This document shows, piece by piece, positions 21,820 through 30,801 of a stretch of 48,740 nt of DNA; the first letter of the stretch is position 1; every line of letters starts with the position of its first letter. The stretch comes from CF-162 sp040882565 (lineage in GTDB: Bacteria; Chloroflexota; Dehalococcoidia; SM23-28-2; RBG-16-64-32): NCBI GenBank assembly GCA_040882565.1, contig JBBEAZ010000001.1:1-48740 (forward strand), in the 5' to 3' direction. Under the pieces are notes generated by a model. The model did no database searches and was not told the DNA's origin. It saw nothing but the letters and a program-made list of their open reading frames with translations. The position numbers and the translations under genes are program-made.

Positions 21820-23934
21820 CTACGGCGTGCAACTCAAGCCAAGAGACGGCTTCACCGCGAGTACATCCTGAATGTTGATGTTGTTGTCAGGTACGATATC
21901 GTAGCGCTGCGGCCTTGGCGGCACTGGCCCGAGTTGCGCTTTAATGGCGAGCACATCCTGCGTGTTGATACTGTTGGATTCAACGAAGTCCACCGGCCAT
22001 GTGCCCGACTCGGGCGCCCCACCCGCCGTGAAGCCGCACGCATCGAGCCGATCAGTGCCCACATGCATCTCGATGTTGTCCGCCCAGCCGTCGGCATCGG
22101 AATCCCCCCACGGAATCGAATCGAACAAGTCGTCAGGAATGCATTGATCGTTTCGCTCATTGAACGCGGCTGTGATCTGGGTCTTCTTTCCACCGTTAAT
22201 GACGTATCGGACTGGGTCCGACTCAGTGTGAATGATCGCACCGTTGGGCCAGACTGTATCGGACAGGATGGGGCCACCGCCCCACCACTCGAGTGCATCC
22301 TGCGCGTTCAACCGCCCCACGCCGCCGCCTTGCCAGTTGATCGGATCAGCGGAGATGGCGTCGCCAAACTGATCGTATCCGGTGATCGTCTCCACAATCT
22401 CACAAGCATAGAACCCACGCGACGCAAGCAGAGCCGCCACACCTGACACCATCGGCGCAGAGTATGATGTGCCGGAGTCCGTTGCATACTTGGCGCCACT
22501 CTGAGTCTGAGACCCACCGGTTGACATGATGTCGACGCCGGGAGCGCTTATGTCGACCGCCGTGCCAATATTGCTAGCAACCGCGTAGGATCCTAGTTCT
22601 GGAAACTGAAAGTCGGCCCGCCCGTCGGTGTCGTCAGTCGCGGCAACGGTAATGACGTTGTTGAGTTCAGCAGGCAAGACAAAGATATCGGGATCGTCCA
22701 TGTCGAACCCCTCATTTCCCGCTGAAGCTACGACCACCAAGCCCGCGTTATGCGCGACGTTGATAACCGATTGCAAGGCCAAATCGTACACCCCTAGCGG
22801 CACGGGCCGTGCACTGAGGCTCATGTTCACCACATCCACGTCGTCGAGCCCGACCGCGTACAAGAGCGCCTCCTCCCAATTCTCGACCGCGCACTCGAAT
22901 TCGAGACAACCGGGCGCGGGCACATTCCCAGGGCCGAACACTTTGTACGACGCAATGCTCACATTCGGGGCCACCCCGGCGACGCCAATCCCGTTGTCGG
23001 TATTCGCCGCTGCCACGCCGGCGACCATCGTCCCGTGATTGTCGTCCGGCTGAGGACCGAATCCGGTTAAGTCTCGGCTTACCGCGACGCGTGAACTGAG
23101 TTCCTGGTACAGCTCGCCGGTACCAATCTCGACGGCATGATCGATCACACCCAGTCTCACCGAACTGGCGCCCTGCGAGATCGGCCAAGCGCCCTCAGTT
23201 GAGATGCGCTGGAGGCCCCACTGGCCGTCATCGGCATATTGGATGCCGTAAAATGGCGCACCATGGAAGACGTCGCAAGCGGCAGGCGTCGGGTCAGGAT
23301 AGCAGGGATCGTCGGGGGGGGGGTCGTCGGGGAAGTCGGCCGGTTGCATCGCGAGAACCATGTCCGGTTGCGCCCATTCAACGGCCGGATGGGCGGCCCA
23401 TTCGCGGACCCGTGCCATCGTGTCGCCGTCAACCTCAACGCTCCACAAGCCATCGAGTTCCTGAAAGTCCCATCCTTCAAACACCGGTTCGAACTTGTGT
23501 CCGCCAAGCTGGGTCACCATGGCCCCAATGTCGGAGCCGGGCTTCAACTTCACCTCGATAATCCCGGCCTTGTATGTACCGGATGGTGGTTCTATCCAGT
23601 TCTTAACCTCGAAGGCCTCCTCCGCTCCCCCAGCAACTGTTTCGAGGGTCAGCGCATTGGCAAGATCCGGCGTATTCACCTGGCCGACTATCTCGGTGGC
23701 GCTCGCGGTCGTAACGACGATTGGCGCCTCCCCTAGCGAGATCTTCACGCCACCCTCGGGGGTCCCGCTCCAAAGACAGGATCCGTGGATGGTTATCGTC
23801 CCGCCAACAAAAACGCTGGAAGGCGTAACCGACTCGATCACAGGTTCACACGAGGAATCGGCACCGGTCGCCAGATTCTCAGGCACGAACGCCACGGTCA
23901 GCGTGGCAACCACGAAGAAGAACAAGAATCGCAC
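21820..23934 (-). CDS. Secreted subtilisin-like (S8) protease with IPT-like domain and dockerin-like tail
   Basis: A 704-aa protein with a signal peptide (MRFLFFFVVATLTVAFV). Residues about 30-110 look like an IPT/TIG immunoglobulin-like domain (PVIESVTPSSVFVGGTITIH). A fervidolysin-like propeptide region is seen at about 120-195. The catalytic domain has Asp265 (GVIDHA), His300 (NHGTMVAG), Asn407 (SAGNEG) and Ser490 (SGTSYSAP), all intact. The tail holds an Asp-rich calcium segment (GDSDADGWADN) and two dockerin-like helices (SINTQDVLAIKAQLG and NNINIQDVLAVKPSLG). It is probably an exported protease. Its dockerin type differs from that of the two proteins at the window start. Confidence 0.9.
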   Translation of the reverse strand: MRFLFFFVVATLTVAFVPENLATGADSSCEPVIESVTPSSVFVGGTITIHGSCLWSGTPEGGVKISLGEAPIVVTTASATEIVGQVNTPDLANALTLETVAGGAEEAFEVKNWIEPPSGTYKAGIIEVKLKPGSDIGAMVTQLGGHKFEPVFEGWDFQELDGLWSVEVDGDTMARVREWAAHPAVEWAQPDMVLAMQPADFPDDPPPDDPCYPDPTPAACDVFHGAPFYGIQYADDGQWGLQRISTEGAWPISQGASSVRLGVIDHAVEIGTGELYQELSSRVAVSRDLTGFGPQPDDNHGTMVAGVAAANTDNGIGVAGVAPNVSIASYKVFGPGNVPAPGCLEFECAVENWEEALLYAVGLDDVDVVNMSLSARPVPLGVYDLALQSVINVAHNAGLVVVASAGNEGFDMDDPDIFVLPAELNNVITVAATDDTDGRADFQFPELGSYAVASNIGTAVDISAPGVDIMSTGGSQTQSGAKYATDSGTSYSAPMVSGVAALLASRGFYACEIVETITGYDQFGDAISADPINWQGGGVGRLNAQDALEWWGGGPILSDTVWPNGAIIHTESDPVRYVINGGKKTQITAAFNERNDQCIPDDLFDSIPWGDSDADGWADNIEMHVGTDRLDACGFTAGGAPESGTWPVDFVESNSINTQDVLAIKAQLGPVPPRPQRYDIVPDNNINIQDVLAVKPSLGLSCTP

Positions 23935-23979
23935 AGCAATGCCCCCCCTCTGGACAGCGATGCCCGCAATCTAGGCCAT

Positions 23980-24966
23980 CTATTCAACGATGTCAAGTCG
24001 CCGCCGCGCGGCGAATCCTATTCCAACCGTGGCAACCACAACACCGAGGACACCGAGGACAAGAGAGCCGAGTGTGCGCTCGGACACCCCGTCCGCCGCA
24101 GGGGGGCCGCCTGCCCCGGGCAGTGCGATAGGCCCGCTGACAGTGGCGGTCGCAGCGGGTTCTGTGGGCGCGGCGGTAGGTACTGAGGTTGAGTTCGGGG
24201 ATGCAGTTGGCGTAGGTAGCAACGAGCCGGTGTCAACTTCAACAGAAACGTCCTCGCCAAGCCACGTAAACGACTCCTCCAGTTCGCCGAACTCCTCTGT
24301 TGTCAACGACACCGCAATTTCCAGGCCATGGACTCCACAGCCCGTCGCGGCAGCAGTCCACACATTTACGAACGTGGATAGGAGTGCAGGGTAGGTTTCC
24401 CCCGCATTGCAGCTGATGCCAGGCGACTCGAAGGACCACGCGAGGAGAGTGACGGGTTGGACGACCCCGCCGTGTCCAAAGTTAACCGTGACAGCGGGCA
24501 GCTCCAGCACGCCGGGAAAGAAACTCCAGTCTATGTCGGCAATCGCATCCTCCCCCTCAAAGATGAACTCTTCGGAGCAGAAACCGAGTTGCGAATTGAT
24601 ACAGAAGCGGACCGGCACACCCGTCAAATTGCACGGTGGTTGGTCGTACCACGGCCAGGGGGCCGTGTTCACAATTGTTTCGAAAACTTCGTCCGTGGTC
24701 GCCCTCGTGCAGATCTCGCCGGCGACGATTGCGTGCCTCAAGTGCCCGTTGACGGCTACGAGGGGTAACCCGCTCAGGGTGTTTCTCACTCCCACAACTG
24801 TTGGGAACGCTGGCACGGTCCCCGGCGTCGGTGAACTGGCCGACACCGCATCCTCCGCGCTCGTCCGTTGTGTTCCGCCGCCCCCTAGCCGTACGCCCGC
24901 AGCCATCGCCATTACGAAGACCAACAGAACCACGATTGGCACGAACGGTAGCTTAGTGTGATTCAC
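23980..24966 (-). CDS. Cell-surface protein with signal peptide and C-terminal anchor
   Basis: A 328-aa protein starting at GTG 24966 with AAAGG upstream. The signal peptide is followed by a region with at least six Cys (two in RFCINSQLGFC), suggesting disulfides, and no recognised enzyme motif. A Thr/Pro/Ala-rich stalk (TPTASPNSTSVPTAAPTEP) leads to ALPGAGGPP, a hydrophobic span and RRRLDIVE. This is a sorting-signal-like end with LPGAG in place of LPXTG. It lies just upstream of the protease (gap 45 nt) in the same direction, so the two are probably one operon. The function is unknown; a surface-displayed partner or binding protein is likely. Confidence 0.7.
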   Translation of the reverse strand: MNHTKLPFVPIVVLLVFVMAMAAGVRLGGGGTQRTSAEDAVSASSPTPGTVPAFPTVVGVRNTLSGLPLVAVNGHLRHAIVAGEICTRATTDEVFETIVNTAPWPWYDQPPCNLTGVPVRFCINSQLGFCSEEFIFEGEDAIADIDWSFFPGVLELPAVTVNFGHGGVVQPVTLLAWSFESPGISCNAGETYPALLSTFVNVWTAAATGCGVHGLEIAVSLTTEEFGELEESFTWLGEDVSVEVDTGSLLPTPTASPNSTSVPTAAPTEPAATATVSGPIALPGAGGPPAADGVSERTLGSLVLGVLGVVVATVGIGFAARRRLDIVE

Positions 24967-25118
24967 GCAACACCTTTGCCGAGAGGCATGGCAAGTCTAC
25001 CACGGTCGCAGTGCCACTCACCCTCGGAGCTCCCTCGCCTTTCCGCTATCGTGGAACCAACATGACCACCCCATCCGCCGCCCTCAGTCCACCTCTCCAA
25101 ACCAGCCGGCAGCGTCAC

Positions 25119-25215
25119 AATCATGTTGAACTCAATCAAGCCGCCGCCCCTCATTCCAATCTGAAAACCCCTCGAAAACCGAAAAACCGAAAAACGCAAT
25201 CAAGTTCTCTTGATT
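25119..25215 (-). repeat. 97-nt two-motif intergenic repeat, copy A (downstream of the transglycosylase gene)
   Basis: On the minus strand: a perfect hairpin AATCAAG-AGAA-CTTGATT, then GCGTTTTTCGG with further T-runs, then after 57 nt the motif CTTGATTGAGTTCAACATGA. It begins 22 nt after the transglycosylase stop and can act as its terminator. The 24967-25237 gap holds this element and nothing else I can support. Confidence 0.75.
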
Positions 25216-25237
25216 TGACCCGGCCCTTCCAGCCCCG

Positions 25238-27511
25238 CTACTGCGGTAGCGAGGGCGCCTCCGTCAGCCCGTACGCGTACTGGTAGCGGGCGTAGTTCTC
25301 CAGCACCAGCTCCACGTAGGCCCGCGTCTCCGGGAACGTGATCGCCTCCACGAACAGGTCCGGGTCGCCACCCGCCGCGTCGGCCCAGTCGCCCGCGTTG
25401 CCGGGCCCCCCGTTGTACGCGGCCAGCGCCATCGCCTCAACGCCCCCAAAGCCTTCGAGCTGCGTGCCCAGGTAGTACGCCCCGAACCGTATCGACACAT
25501 TGGGCCGGAACAGGTCGCTGTACGTGAAGTCCTCCTCGTCGAGGGCCGCGGCGATGTCGTCCGCCGTCGCCGGGATGACCTGCGTCAGCCCCATCGCCTC
25601 CGCAATCGAGACCGCGTCAGGGTCGTACAGGCTCTCCTGCCGGATCATCGAGAGCGTCAGCAGCGGGTCGAACCCGTTGGCCCGCGCCTCCTTATCCGCG
25701 ATCTCGAAGTACTCGAGCGGGTACCACAGCCGCAGCACCGCCGGCGGCGGTGCTGCAGCCTGCCCCGCCAGCCGCTGCCCCCCGAGCGTCGACAGCCACG
25801 GCAGCCCGAGCTCCGCCAGTTCGCGCGTGACTCGGTACAGCAGCCACGGATCGGTGTTGACCGAGTCCAGCACATCGTTGAACTCGTCATTGGCCCGAGC
25901 ATCCAGACCGGCTTCGTGCAGCTCGATGCCCCGTTGCCACTGCTCCCCCGCGAACAGCTCCGTCCGGGCGATCGCGTCCTCCGGCCCGGCGAAGCTCGTC
26001 AGCCACGCCTCGGCCGCCACCCAATCCGGCGGCTCGGGCTCGAGCCGCGCCGAAGAGGGCGCGGCCGTCTCTCCGCCAAGGATCGCAGCGGCGCGCATCC
26101 CGTAGAAGTCGAGCGGGTCAGCATCGACCGCGACTGCGTACTCGACGTTCGCCTGAGCGGCGTCGCCCATCGTCTCCCACGTCTGCGCCAGCCAGAAGTG
26201 GGCGCGCGCGCGTTCCTCGGCGTTCGGCGCCACCTGCGCGAAGCGCGTCCAGTACGTCGCCGCGTCGCCCGGACGGCTGGCGGAGTAGGCGAGGAACCCG
26301 GCCCGGAACGTCGCCTCACCCGCGCGGTCAGACGCAGACACATCGCCAACCGAGGCGTAACCAGCGATCGCCCCGTTGATGTCGCCCAGCAGTTCGAGGA
26401 CCGTGGCGCGGTCCCACATCGCCTGTCCGCGCAACGTATCGTTGAGGCCTGGAGTGAGCAGCCCGATCGCGGAATCATAGTGCGATATCGCGTCGTCGTA
26501 CAGTGAGGCGCGTTCGGCAAGGATGCCGAGGTGGTAGTGGGCGCGGGCGGCGTCGACGACGCCGGTGGTCGGGTTGTCGAGGATAGCATGGAAGGCGCTG
26601 GTCGCCTCGCCGTTCAGTCTCTGAAGGAAGTACACGTTGGCGGTGCTAAACGCAGAGATCTGGGGATCCGCCGCCGCTGCCTCCGTCGCCAGCGCTTCGG
26701 CGGCGCGCGTGTACCCCGGATAGCTGTTGATCAGCCGCCGGTACGCCGATTGCGCCCCTGCGACATCGCCGCTCTCGACGCGCAGGTTGCCGAGCCGCCA
26801 CAGCGCCTCGGCCGCGTCTCCGCCTGAGTCAGTCGCTGCGGCGATACGGTCGTAGGTCTCCGCTGCGGCCACAATGTCGTCATCGGCCTCGTAATGCGCC
26901 GCGAGCGTGAGGAGTGCCTCAGTCTCCGCGCCAGCGGGCAGACCTGCGAGCAGCGCTTCCTCGATGTCGGCGATGGCGGCGTCGGAGTGCCCGTCGGCAG
27001 ACTCGATCTGGGCGAGATACAGGAGCGCGTAAGGCTGCGCAGGGCCCGTCGCTTCGACGTACGACTCAAACGCTTCGCGGGCCTCGCCGGTGTCGCCCTG
27101 CGCGAACTCGACATTGCCGAGGAGGAGCAGCGCCTGTCGGTCCGCCTCAGCACCGGGCGAGGTCGCGCGGAGCGCCTCGAGGTTGCGTTCGGCGTCGGCG
27201 TTCTGGCCGCGGCCGGCCTGGATGCGGGCGGTCTCCCACAGGCCAACCTGCTTCTCAGCCTCCGTCCCGTTCTCGACAGCCGCCGAGTAGATGCCGAGCG
27301 CCCCCTCGAAATCACCTTCGTAGTAAAGCCGCTCGGCCAGCGGGAGGTCGATCGGCGTGTCAGAGGGGACAGGCGACACGGCGGGACTTGGCCGCGGCGT
27401 CGGCGTTGGCGTTTCCGTGTCGCCATCACCACCACAGGCAGCCAGCACAAGCGCAGCGATAGCCAGACCTCCGAAGAGGAGGCGCGCAATGGCATGCGAA
27501 CGGTGAATCAT
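25238..27511 (-). CDS. Lytic transglycosylase lipoprotein (Slt70-like) with TPR superhelix
   Basis: A 757-aa protein: lipoprotein signal with lipobox LAAC, Thr/Pro linker, TPR-like repeats from about 55 to 590 (YYEGDFEGALGIYSAAVE, FAQGDTGEAREAFESYV and others), then a C-terminal SLT domain. The SLT motifs are intact: catalytic Glu in MIRQESLYDPDA, AMGLTQVIPATADDI, RFGAYYLGTQL and ALAAYNGGPGN. It cleaves the glycan strand of peptidoglycan with anhydro-muramyl formation. The layout matches E. coli Slt70 (superhelix plus catalytic end) but here anchored as a lipoprotein. No clear SD precedes the ATG at 27511; the start rests on the signal peptide. Confidence 0.9.
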   Translation of the reverse strand: MIHRSHAIARLLFGGLAIAALVLAACGGDGDTETPTPTPRPSPAVSPVPSDTPIDLPLAERLYYEGDFEGALGIYSAAVENGTEAEKQVGLWETARIQAGRGQNADAERNLEALRATSPGAEADRQALLLLGNVEFAQGDTGEAREAFESYVEATGPAQPYALLYLAQIESADGHSDAAIADIEEALLAGLPAGAETEALLTLAAHYEADDDIVAAAETYDRIAAATDSGGDAAEALWRLGNLRVESGDVAGAQSAYRRLINSYPGYTRAAEALATEAAAADPQISAFSTANVYFLQRLNGEATSAFHAILDNPTTGVVDAARAHYHLGILAERASLYDDAISHYDSAIGLLTPGLNDTLRGQAMWDRATVLELLGDINGAIAGYASVGDVSASDRAGEATFRAGFLAYSASRPGDAATYWTRFAQVAPNAEERARAHFWLAQTWETMGDAAQANVEYAVAVDADPLDFYGMRAAAILGGETAAPSSARLEPEPPDWVAAEAWLTSFAGPEDAIARTELFAGEQWQRGIELHEAGLDARANDEFNDVLDSVNTDPWLLYRVTRELAELGLPWLSTLGGQRLAGQAAAPPPAVLRLWYPLEYFEIADKEARANGFDPLLTLSMIRQESLYDPDAVSIAEAMGLTQVIPATADDIAAALDEEDFTYSDLFRPNVSIRFGAYYLGTQLEGFGGVEAMALAAYNGGPGNAGDWADAAGGDPDLFVEAITFPETRAYVELVLENYARYQYAYGLTEAPSLPQ

Positions 27512-27575
27512 TGAGTGGGGAATCGGCTGGTCAACAAGCGCCGGTCAGCGGAGGAACGGCGAGTCATTTCGTTCA

Positions 27576-27632
27576 TTGACTGCCTTTTCAAACCGATGCT
27601 ACGCTAGCAATCAGAGGCGGGTCAAATTGACC
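27576..27632 (+). promoter_or_regulatory. Promoter with operator-like palindrome before the 160-aa orphan
   Basis: TTGACT (27576-27581), an 18-nt spacer and TACGCT (27600-27605) form a plausible promoter. The perfect odd palindrome GGTCAA-A-TTGACC (27620-27632) lies just after the expected transcript start and before the ATG at 27646, where a repressor would block transcription. Confidence 0.45.
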
Positions 27633-27645
27633 TGGGGCAGGCGGG

Positions 27646-28128
27646 ATGAACCTTCTGAGATGCACGGTAATCGATCGCTCTGGCGGCGTTAGCTTCCTGA
27701 CACACGGCGACGCGCTGCCTGCGCTGGTCGCGGCCTGCGCGACGAACCCTGACGAAATCCACGACTTCCTGGACCGCGCCGAGCCGTACTACAACAATCT
27801 CGCTGCCTATGTATACGATGGCCTCGCCGTATTCGACGAGCACAACACCGCGGGCCATTACGACGAGATCCATCGTGTGTTGATGACACTGCCCCGCCAC
27901 CGCCAGCCGGTGTTCCGCGTCGTCGACAATCTGACGCGCGAGGCCAGCCTGCGGCCGGTAAAGGCGGGCGCCGTGATCTTCAACCTCAAGGAGAAGCGCA
28001 TCGTCCAGCTCGTGAACAGCTACCGCGAGATCACCCGCAGCGGCAAGGCGCGCACATTCGACGGCGCTCAGCTGACTGAGAAGGTGTTTCGCTACCGGTT
28101 GCCGGAAGAATGGGCGCTCGTGCCGTGA
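27646..28128 (+). CDS. Conserved-looking cytoplasmic protein of unknown function
   Basis: A 160-aa protein starting MNLLRCTVIDRSGGVSFLTH. It is a soluble alpha/beta-looking protein, with no membrane segment and no clear catalytic motif. The conserved-looking part is the end: VKAGAVIFNLKEKRIVQLVN, followed by a basic stretch and EKVFRYRLPEEW. The basic, short C-terminal part could bind nucleic acid, but this is only an impression. It is monocistronic between a palindrome-bearing promoter and a strong hairpin. Confidence 0.65.
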   Translation: MNLLRCTVIDRSGGVSFLTHGDALPALVAACATNPDEIHDFLDRAEPYYNNLAAYVYDGLAVFDEHNTAGHYDEIHRVLMTLPRHRQPVFRVVDNLTREASLRPVKAGAVIFNLKEKRIVQLVNSYREITRSGKARTFDGAQLTEKVFRYRLPEEWALVP

Positions 28129-28177
28129 GCCGGAAACTTTTCCGCAAAGCGGCGCGTTGTTAACGTAGAACTAACCG

Positions 28178-28204
28178 CGGCCCGCCGGCCGATGCGGCGG
28201 GCCG
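28178..28204 (+). terminator. Strong GC hairpin after the orphan gene
   Basis: CGGCCCGCCG and CGGCGGGCCG form a perfect 10-bp stem with a 7-nt loop, followed only by TTCC. It lies 50 nt after the stop of the 160-aa gene and 55 nt before the LCP gene. Confidence 0.6.
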
Positions 28205-28259
28205 TTCCGTGTGGCAGTGGGGCGGTTCCACCTGTGTTTCGTGATTATGGGAGACGTGT

Positions 28260-29687
28260 TTGGGTAGCGACTGGCCGAACGAACAGAATAGCTATGCTGC
28301 GGCATTCCACCATCGCGGGCACTTCAGCCTCGCTATCATCGGCGTCATCGTTACCTTCGCCATCATCTCCTTCTATTCGTTCGCCGTGATGCTGACGCAG
28401 CTCGACAACGACCTCCTGCCGGGGAACGAGCTGAGTATCCCGATCGTCAAGGAGTTGCCCGGCGTTGACAGCCCCAGCGACCAGGACCAGGCTGAGACGA
28501 TCGAAGAGCGGATCAACATCCTGCTTCTCGGCCTCGACCAGCGCCTCGATGACGCTTCGGACGAGCCGTACCGCACGGACAGCATCGTCGTTTTCACGAT
28601 CGACCCGTACAGCAAGACCGCCGGCGCTTTCTCGATCCCCCGTGACACGCTGGTCGAGATCCCGGACGGCGACGGCGGTGTCTACACCGAGACGCGGGTC
28701 AACGAGGCGTATGAGATGGGCGAGTACACCTCGCTGCGCGGCTACCCCGGCGGCGGGCCGCAGCTCGCGATGGACACGATCGAATACAACTTCGGCATCC
28801 CGATCGACTACTACGTGATCATGAACTGGAACAACTTCATTCAGATCATCGACGAGCTCGAGGGCATCGACGTCAACATCAAGGAGTACGCTTACGACGC
28901 CGCCTACACCGACTGCTCCTTCTGCTACGACGTCTACCCGGTCGAGTTCGTGCCCGGAGTCGAGCACATGGACGGCCAGCGCGCGCTCGCCTACGCGCGC
29001 ATCCGCAAAAGCGACAACGACTACAAGCGCATCGAGCGCCAGCAGGCGGTGATGACAGCCGTCGCGCGCAAGGCTCTGAGCCTGGGCTTCGGCGACCGCG
29101 GAAAAGCACTTGATTTGTACAACGCATACAAAGAGTCCGTGCGCACCAACATTCCGGCCATCAAAGTGCCCGGCCTCGCGCTTCTGGGAGGCCAGATCGG
29201 CGTCGACAAGATGCGGATGGTGTCGATGGCGCCGGCAACGTACACGTGTACTTACTGTGACGCTTCGGTCCTGCTCTGGGATCCGGACATCGTCGAAGAG
29301 TTGAAGGCCCAGGTCTTCAGTGACAGTCTGCTGGCGGAGGAGTTCGCGAGCGTCGAGGTGCTCAACGGCACGGTCGTGCCTGGCCTGGCCGGTGACTTCG
29401 CCGACTTCCTGCGCCGCAAGGGCATCTCCTCGGAGCAACTCTCGATCGACGAGTACGCGGATGGCCTGCTCTACGACACGACGATCGTCATCGACGTCAA
29501 CGGCAACGCCGAGCACACCGCGAGCAGAGTCGCAGAGTGGCTGGGCCTACCCGCGTCGAGCATAATCACCGGCAGCGACCCACAGGCCGAACCGTTCCTG
29601 GACACCCCGGCCGGCGTCGTCGTCGTCCTCGGCGCCGACGCCGAAGTCCCAACCGGCAACTTTGCCGGGCTGACCGTCGGCGGGTAG
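28260..29687 (+). CDS. LytR-CpsA-Psr (LCP) family protein with LytR_C domain
   Basis: A 475-aa protein. The start is TTG 28260, with GGGAG 6 nt upstream; no ATG or GTG fits better. A cytoplasmic N-terminus of about 22 residues is followed by one membrane span (FSLAIIGVIVTFAIISFYSFAVML). The LCP domain (about 85-300) has the conserved residues for lipid-pyrophosphate binding: YRTDSIVVF, SIPRDTLVEIP and YARIRKSDNDYKRIERQQ. The C-terminal part (about 365-470) is a LytR_C domain (VEVLNGTVVPGLA...). LCP enzymes transfer polymers from undecaprenyl pyrophosphate to the cell wall or other acceptors. In a Chloroflexota-type envelope the acceptor is uncertain. Confidence 0.92.
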   Translation: MGSDWPNEQNSYAAAFHHRGHFSLAIIGVIVTFAIISFYSFAVMLTQLDNDLLPGNELSIPIVKELPGVDSPSDQDQAETIEERINILLLGLDQRLDDASDEPYRTDSIVVFTIDPYSKTAGAFSIPRDTLVEIPDGDGGVYTETRVNEAYEMGEYTSLRGYPGGGPQLAMDTIEYNFGIPIDYYVIMNWNNFIQIIDELEGIDVNIKEYAYDAAYTDCSFCYDVYPVEFVPGVEHMDGQRALAYARIRKSDNDYKRIERQQAVMTAVARKALSLGFGDRGKALDLYNAYKESVRTNIPAIKVPGLALLGGQIGVDKMRMVSMAPATYTCTYCDASVLLWDPDIVEELKAQVFSDSLLAEEFASVEVLNGTVVPGLAGDFADFLRRKGISSEQLSIDEYADGLLYDTTIVIDVNGNAEHTASRVAEWLGLPASSIITGSDPQAEPFLDTPAGVVVVLGADAEVPTGNFAGLTVGG

Positions 29688-29813
29688 CGTCTTTCCAGTG
29701 ATTGGAGCAGGGCCATTCGCACGTTTGCATTGACCATATCCCCGCGCCTGGGGCTAGCCAGGGTTGGTGCTGGGACAGACCCCTTCGCCGCTCAGGGTGA
29801 CAAAGCGCGAAAA

Positions 29814-29840
29814 AACCGGCGGCTGATACAGCCGCCGGTT
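29814..29840. terminator. Bidirectional terminator between LCP and SCP2 genes
   Basis: AACCGGCGGCTG-ATA-CAGCCGCCGGTT is a perfect 12-bp stem, with AAAAA on the left and TTCTTT on the right, which serves both convergent genes. Confidence 0.9.
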
Positions 29841-29862
29841 CTTTAGTTCAGGTGGTGCGGGA

Positions 29863-30204
29863 TTAGGACTGGACGAACCAGTTCTGCATCTGCATGAGAA
29901 CGCCCATGTCACCGGTGAAGGTGAACTGGCCGCTCATGAAGGCAGTGGCGCCGTCGAGCTCGCGGCGGATGATTTTGAGCCAGACTTCCGACGGGGAGTT
30001 GATGGCGACGGTCGGGTTGTCGGCCGTGCCTTCGGAGACGTCGCACTTGCCGTCGGCCACCTTGACGGTGTAGTTGCCGGGCTCGCTGCCGGTGAAGTTG
30101 AACTGGATCGTGGCGTTGGCGCCGGCAGCCTTGTCGGGCTGGAACGCCTGGGGCATGCCCTCCATTACTTCCTTGATTGAGTTGGGCATCTGTTCCTGGA
30201 CCAT
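29863..30204 (-). CDS. SCP2 sterol-binding-like protein
   Basis: A 113-aa protein starting MVQEQMPNSIKEVMEGMPQAF, with AAGGAGG 5 nt upstream. It has the SCP2 single-domain layout: a helix, IQFNFTGSEPGNYTVKVADG, then NPTVAINSPSEVWLKIIRREL and FMSGQFTFTGDMGVLMQMQ. SCP2 folds carry hydrophobic ligands such as acyl chains. It is a cytoplasmic protein without partners nearby, at the end of the rpsT-tmk run and ended by a strong terminator. Confidence 0.85.
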   Translation of the reverse strand: MVQEQMPNSIKEVMEGMPQAFQPDKAAGANATIQFNFTGSEPGNYTVKVADGKCDVSEGTADNPTVAINSPSEVWLKIIRRELDGATAFMSGQFTFTGDMGVLMQMQNWFVQS

Positions 30205-30318
30205 TGGGGCCTCCTTCTGGGTGCTAACTAAGCGGTTGCTAATATAGGACAAATCCGGGGATAGGATAGCACTGCTGTCAAGAGACGTAAACAGTGGCCC
30301 GGACGCTTCCGCGAGAGA

Positions 30319-30711
30319 CTACTTGTTCGGCGTCTTTTTGGCCGCGGGCGCGCGCTTCTTGCCGGGCCCCTTCGCGGCTGCCTTCGGCGAGGCTGCCTTC
30401 TTCGCAGGTTTCTTTGGAGTCGCGTCGGGTTCCCCCGGAACCTGACGAACGGCCACTACTGCGTTGAACTTGATCAGCAACCGGCTTTTGTGGCGGGCTG
30501 AGTTGTTCGAATGGAGGATGCCCTTCTGCGCGGCCTTGTCCAGGGCGACGATCGCAGCGCGCACGGAGTCGCGCGCGACGTTGAGATCGCCGGCCAGGAT
30601 GGCGTCATTCGCCTTCTTGACGGCGGACTTCGTCGCGCTCTTGATGGCGCGGTTGCGCAGCCGGCGCTGCAGGGACTGACGGTGGGCTTTCTCCGCAGAT
30701 CGAGTAGCCAA
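30319..30711 (-). CDS. rpsT: Ribosomal protein S20 with Lys/Ala-rich C-terminal extension
   Basis: Binds 16S rRNA in the small subunit. Residues 1-85 are a normal S20 (RSAEKAHRQSLQRRLRNRAI, followed by KSATKSAVKKANDAILAGD and HSNNSARHKSRL). A further 45 residues, mostly Lys, Ala and Pro (AKGPGKKRAPAAKKTPNK at the end), make it longer than the usual 85-90 aa. The start is TTG at 30711 with GGAGGAG a few nt before. E. coli rpsT also starts with UUG, which there allows autoregulation. It is followed by SCP2 and preceded by tmk. Confidence 0.95.
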   Translation of the reverse strand: MATRSAEKAHRQSLQRRLRNRAIKSATKSAVKKANDAILAGDLNVARDSVRAAIVALDKAAQKGILHSNNSARHKSRLLIKFNAVVAVRQVPGEPDATPKKPAKKAASPKAAAKGPGKKRAPAAKKTPNK

Positions 30712-30801
30712 TGCTCCTCCTTCTTCGCCGCGACGGAACCGGATACGCCGGTGAGTGTCGCGGTGTAACCATCTTATCCAGCGGGTTAACGTTTTGTCCA
30801 G

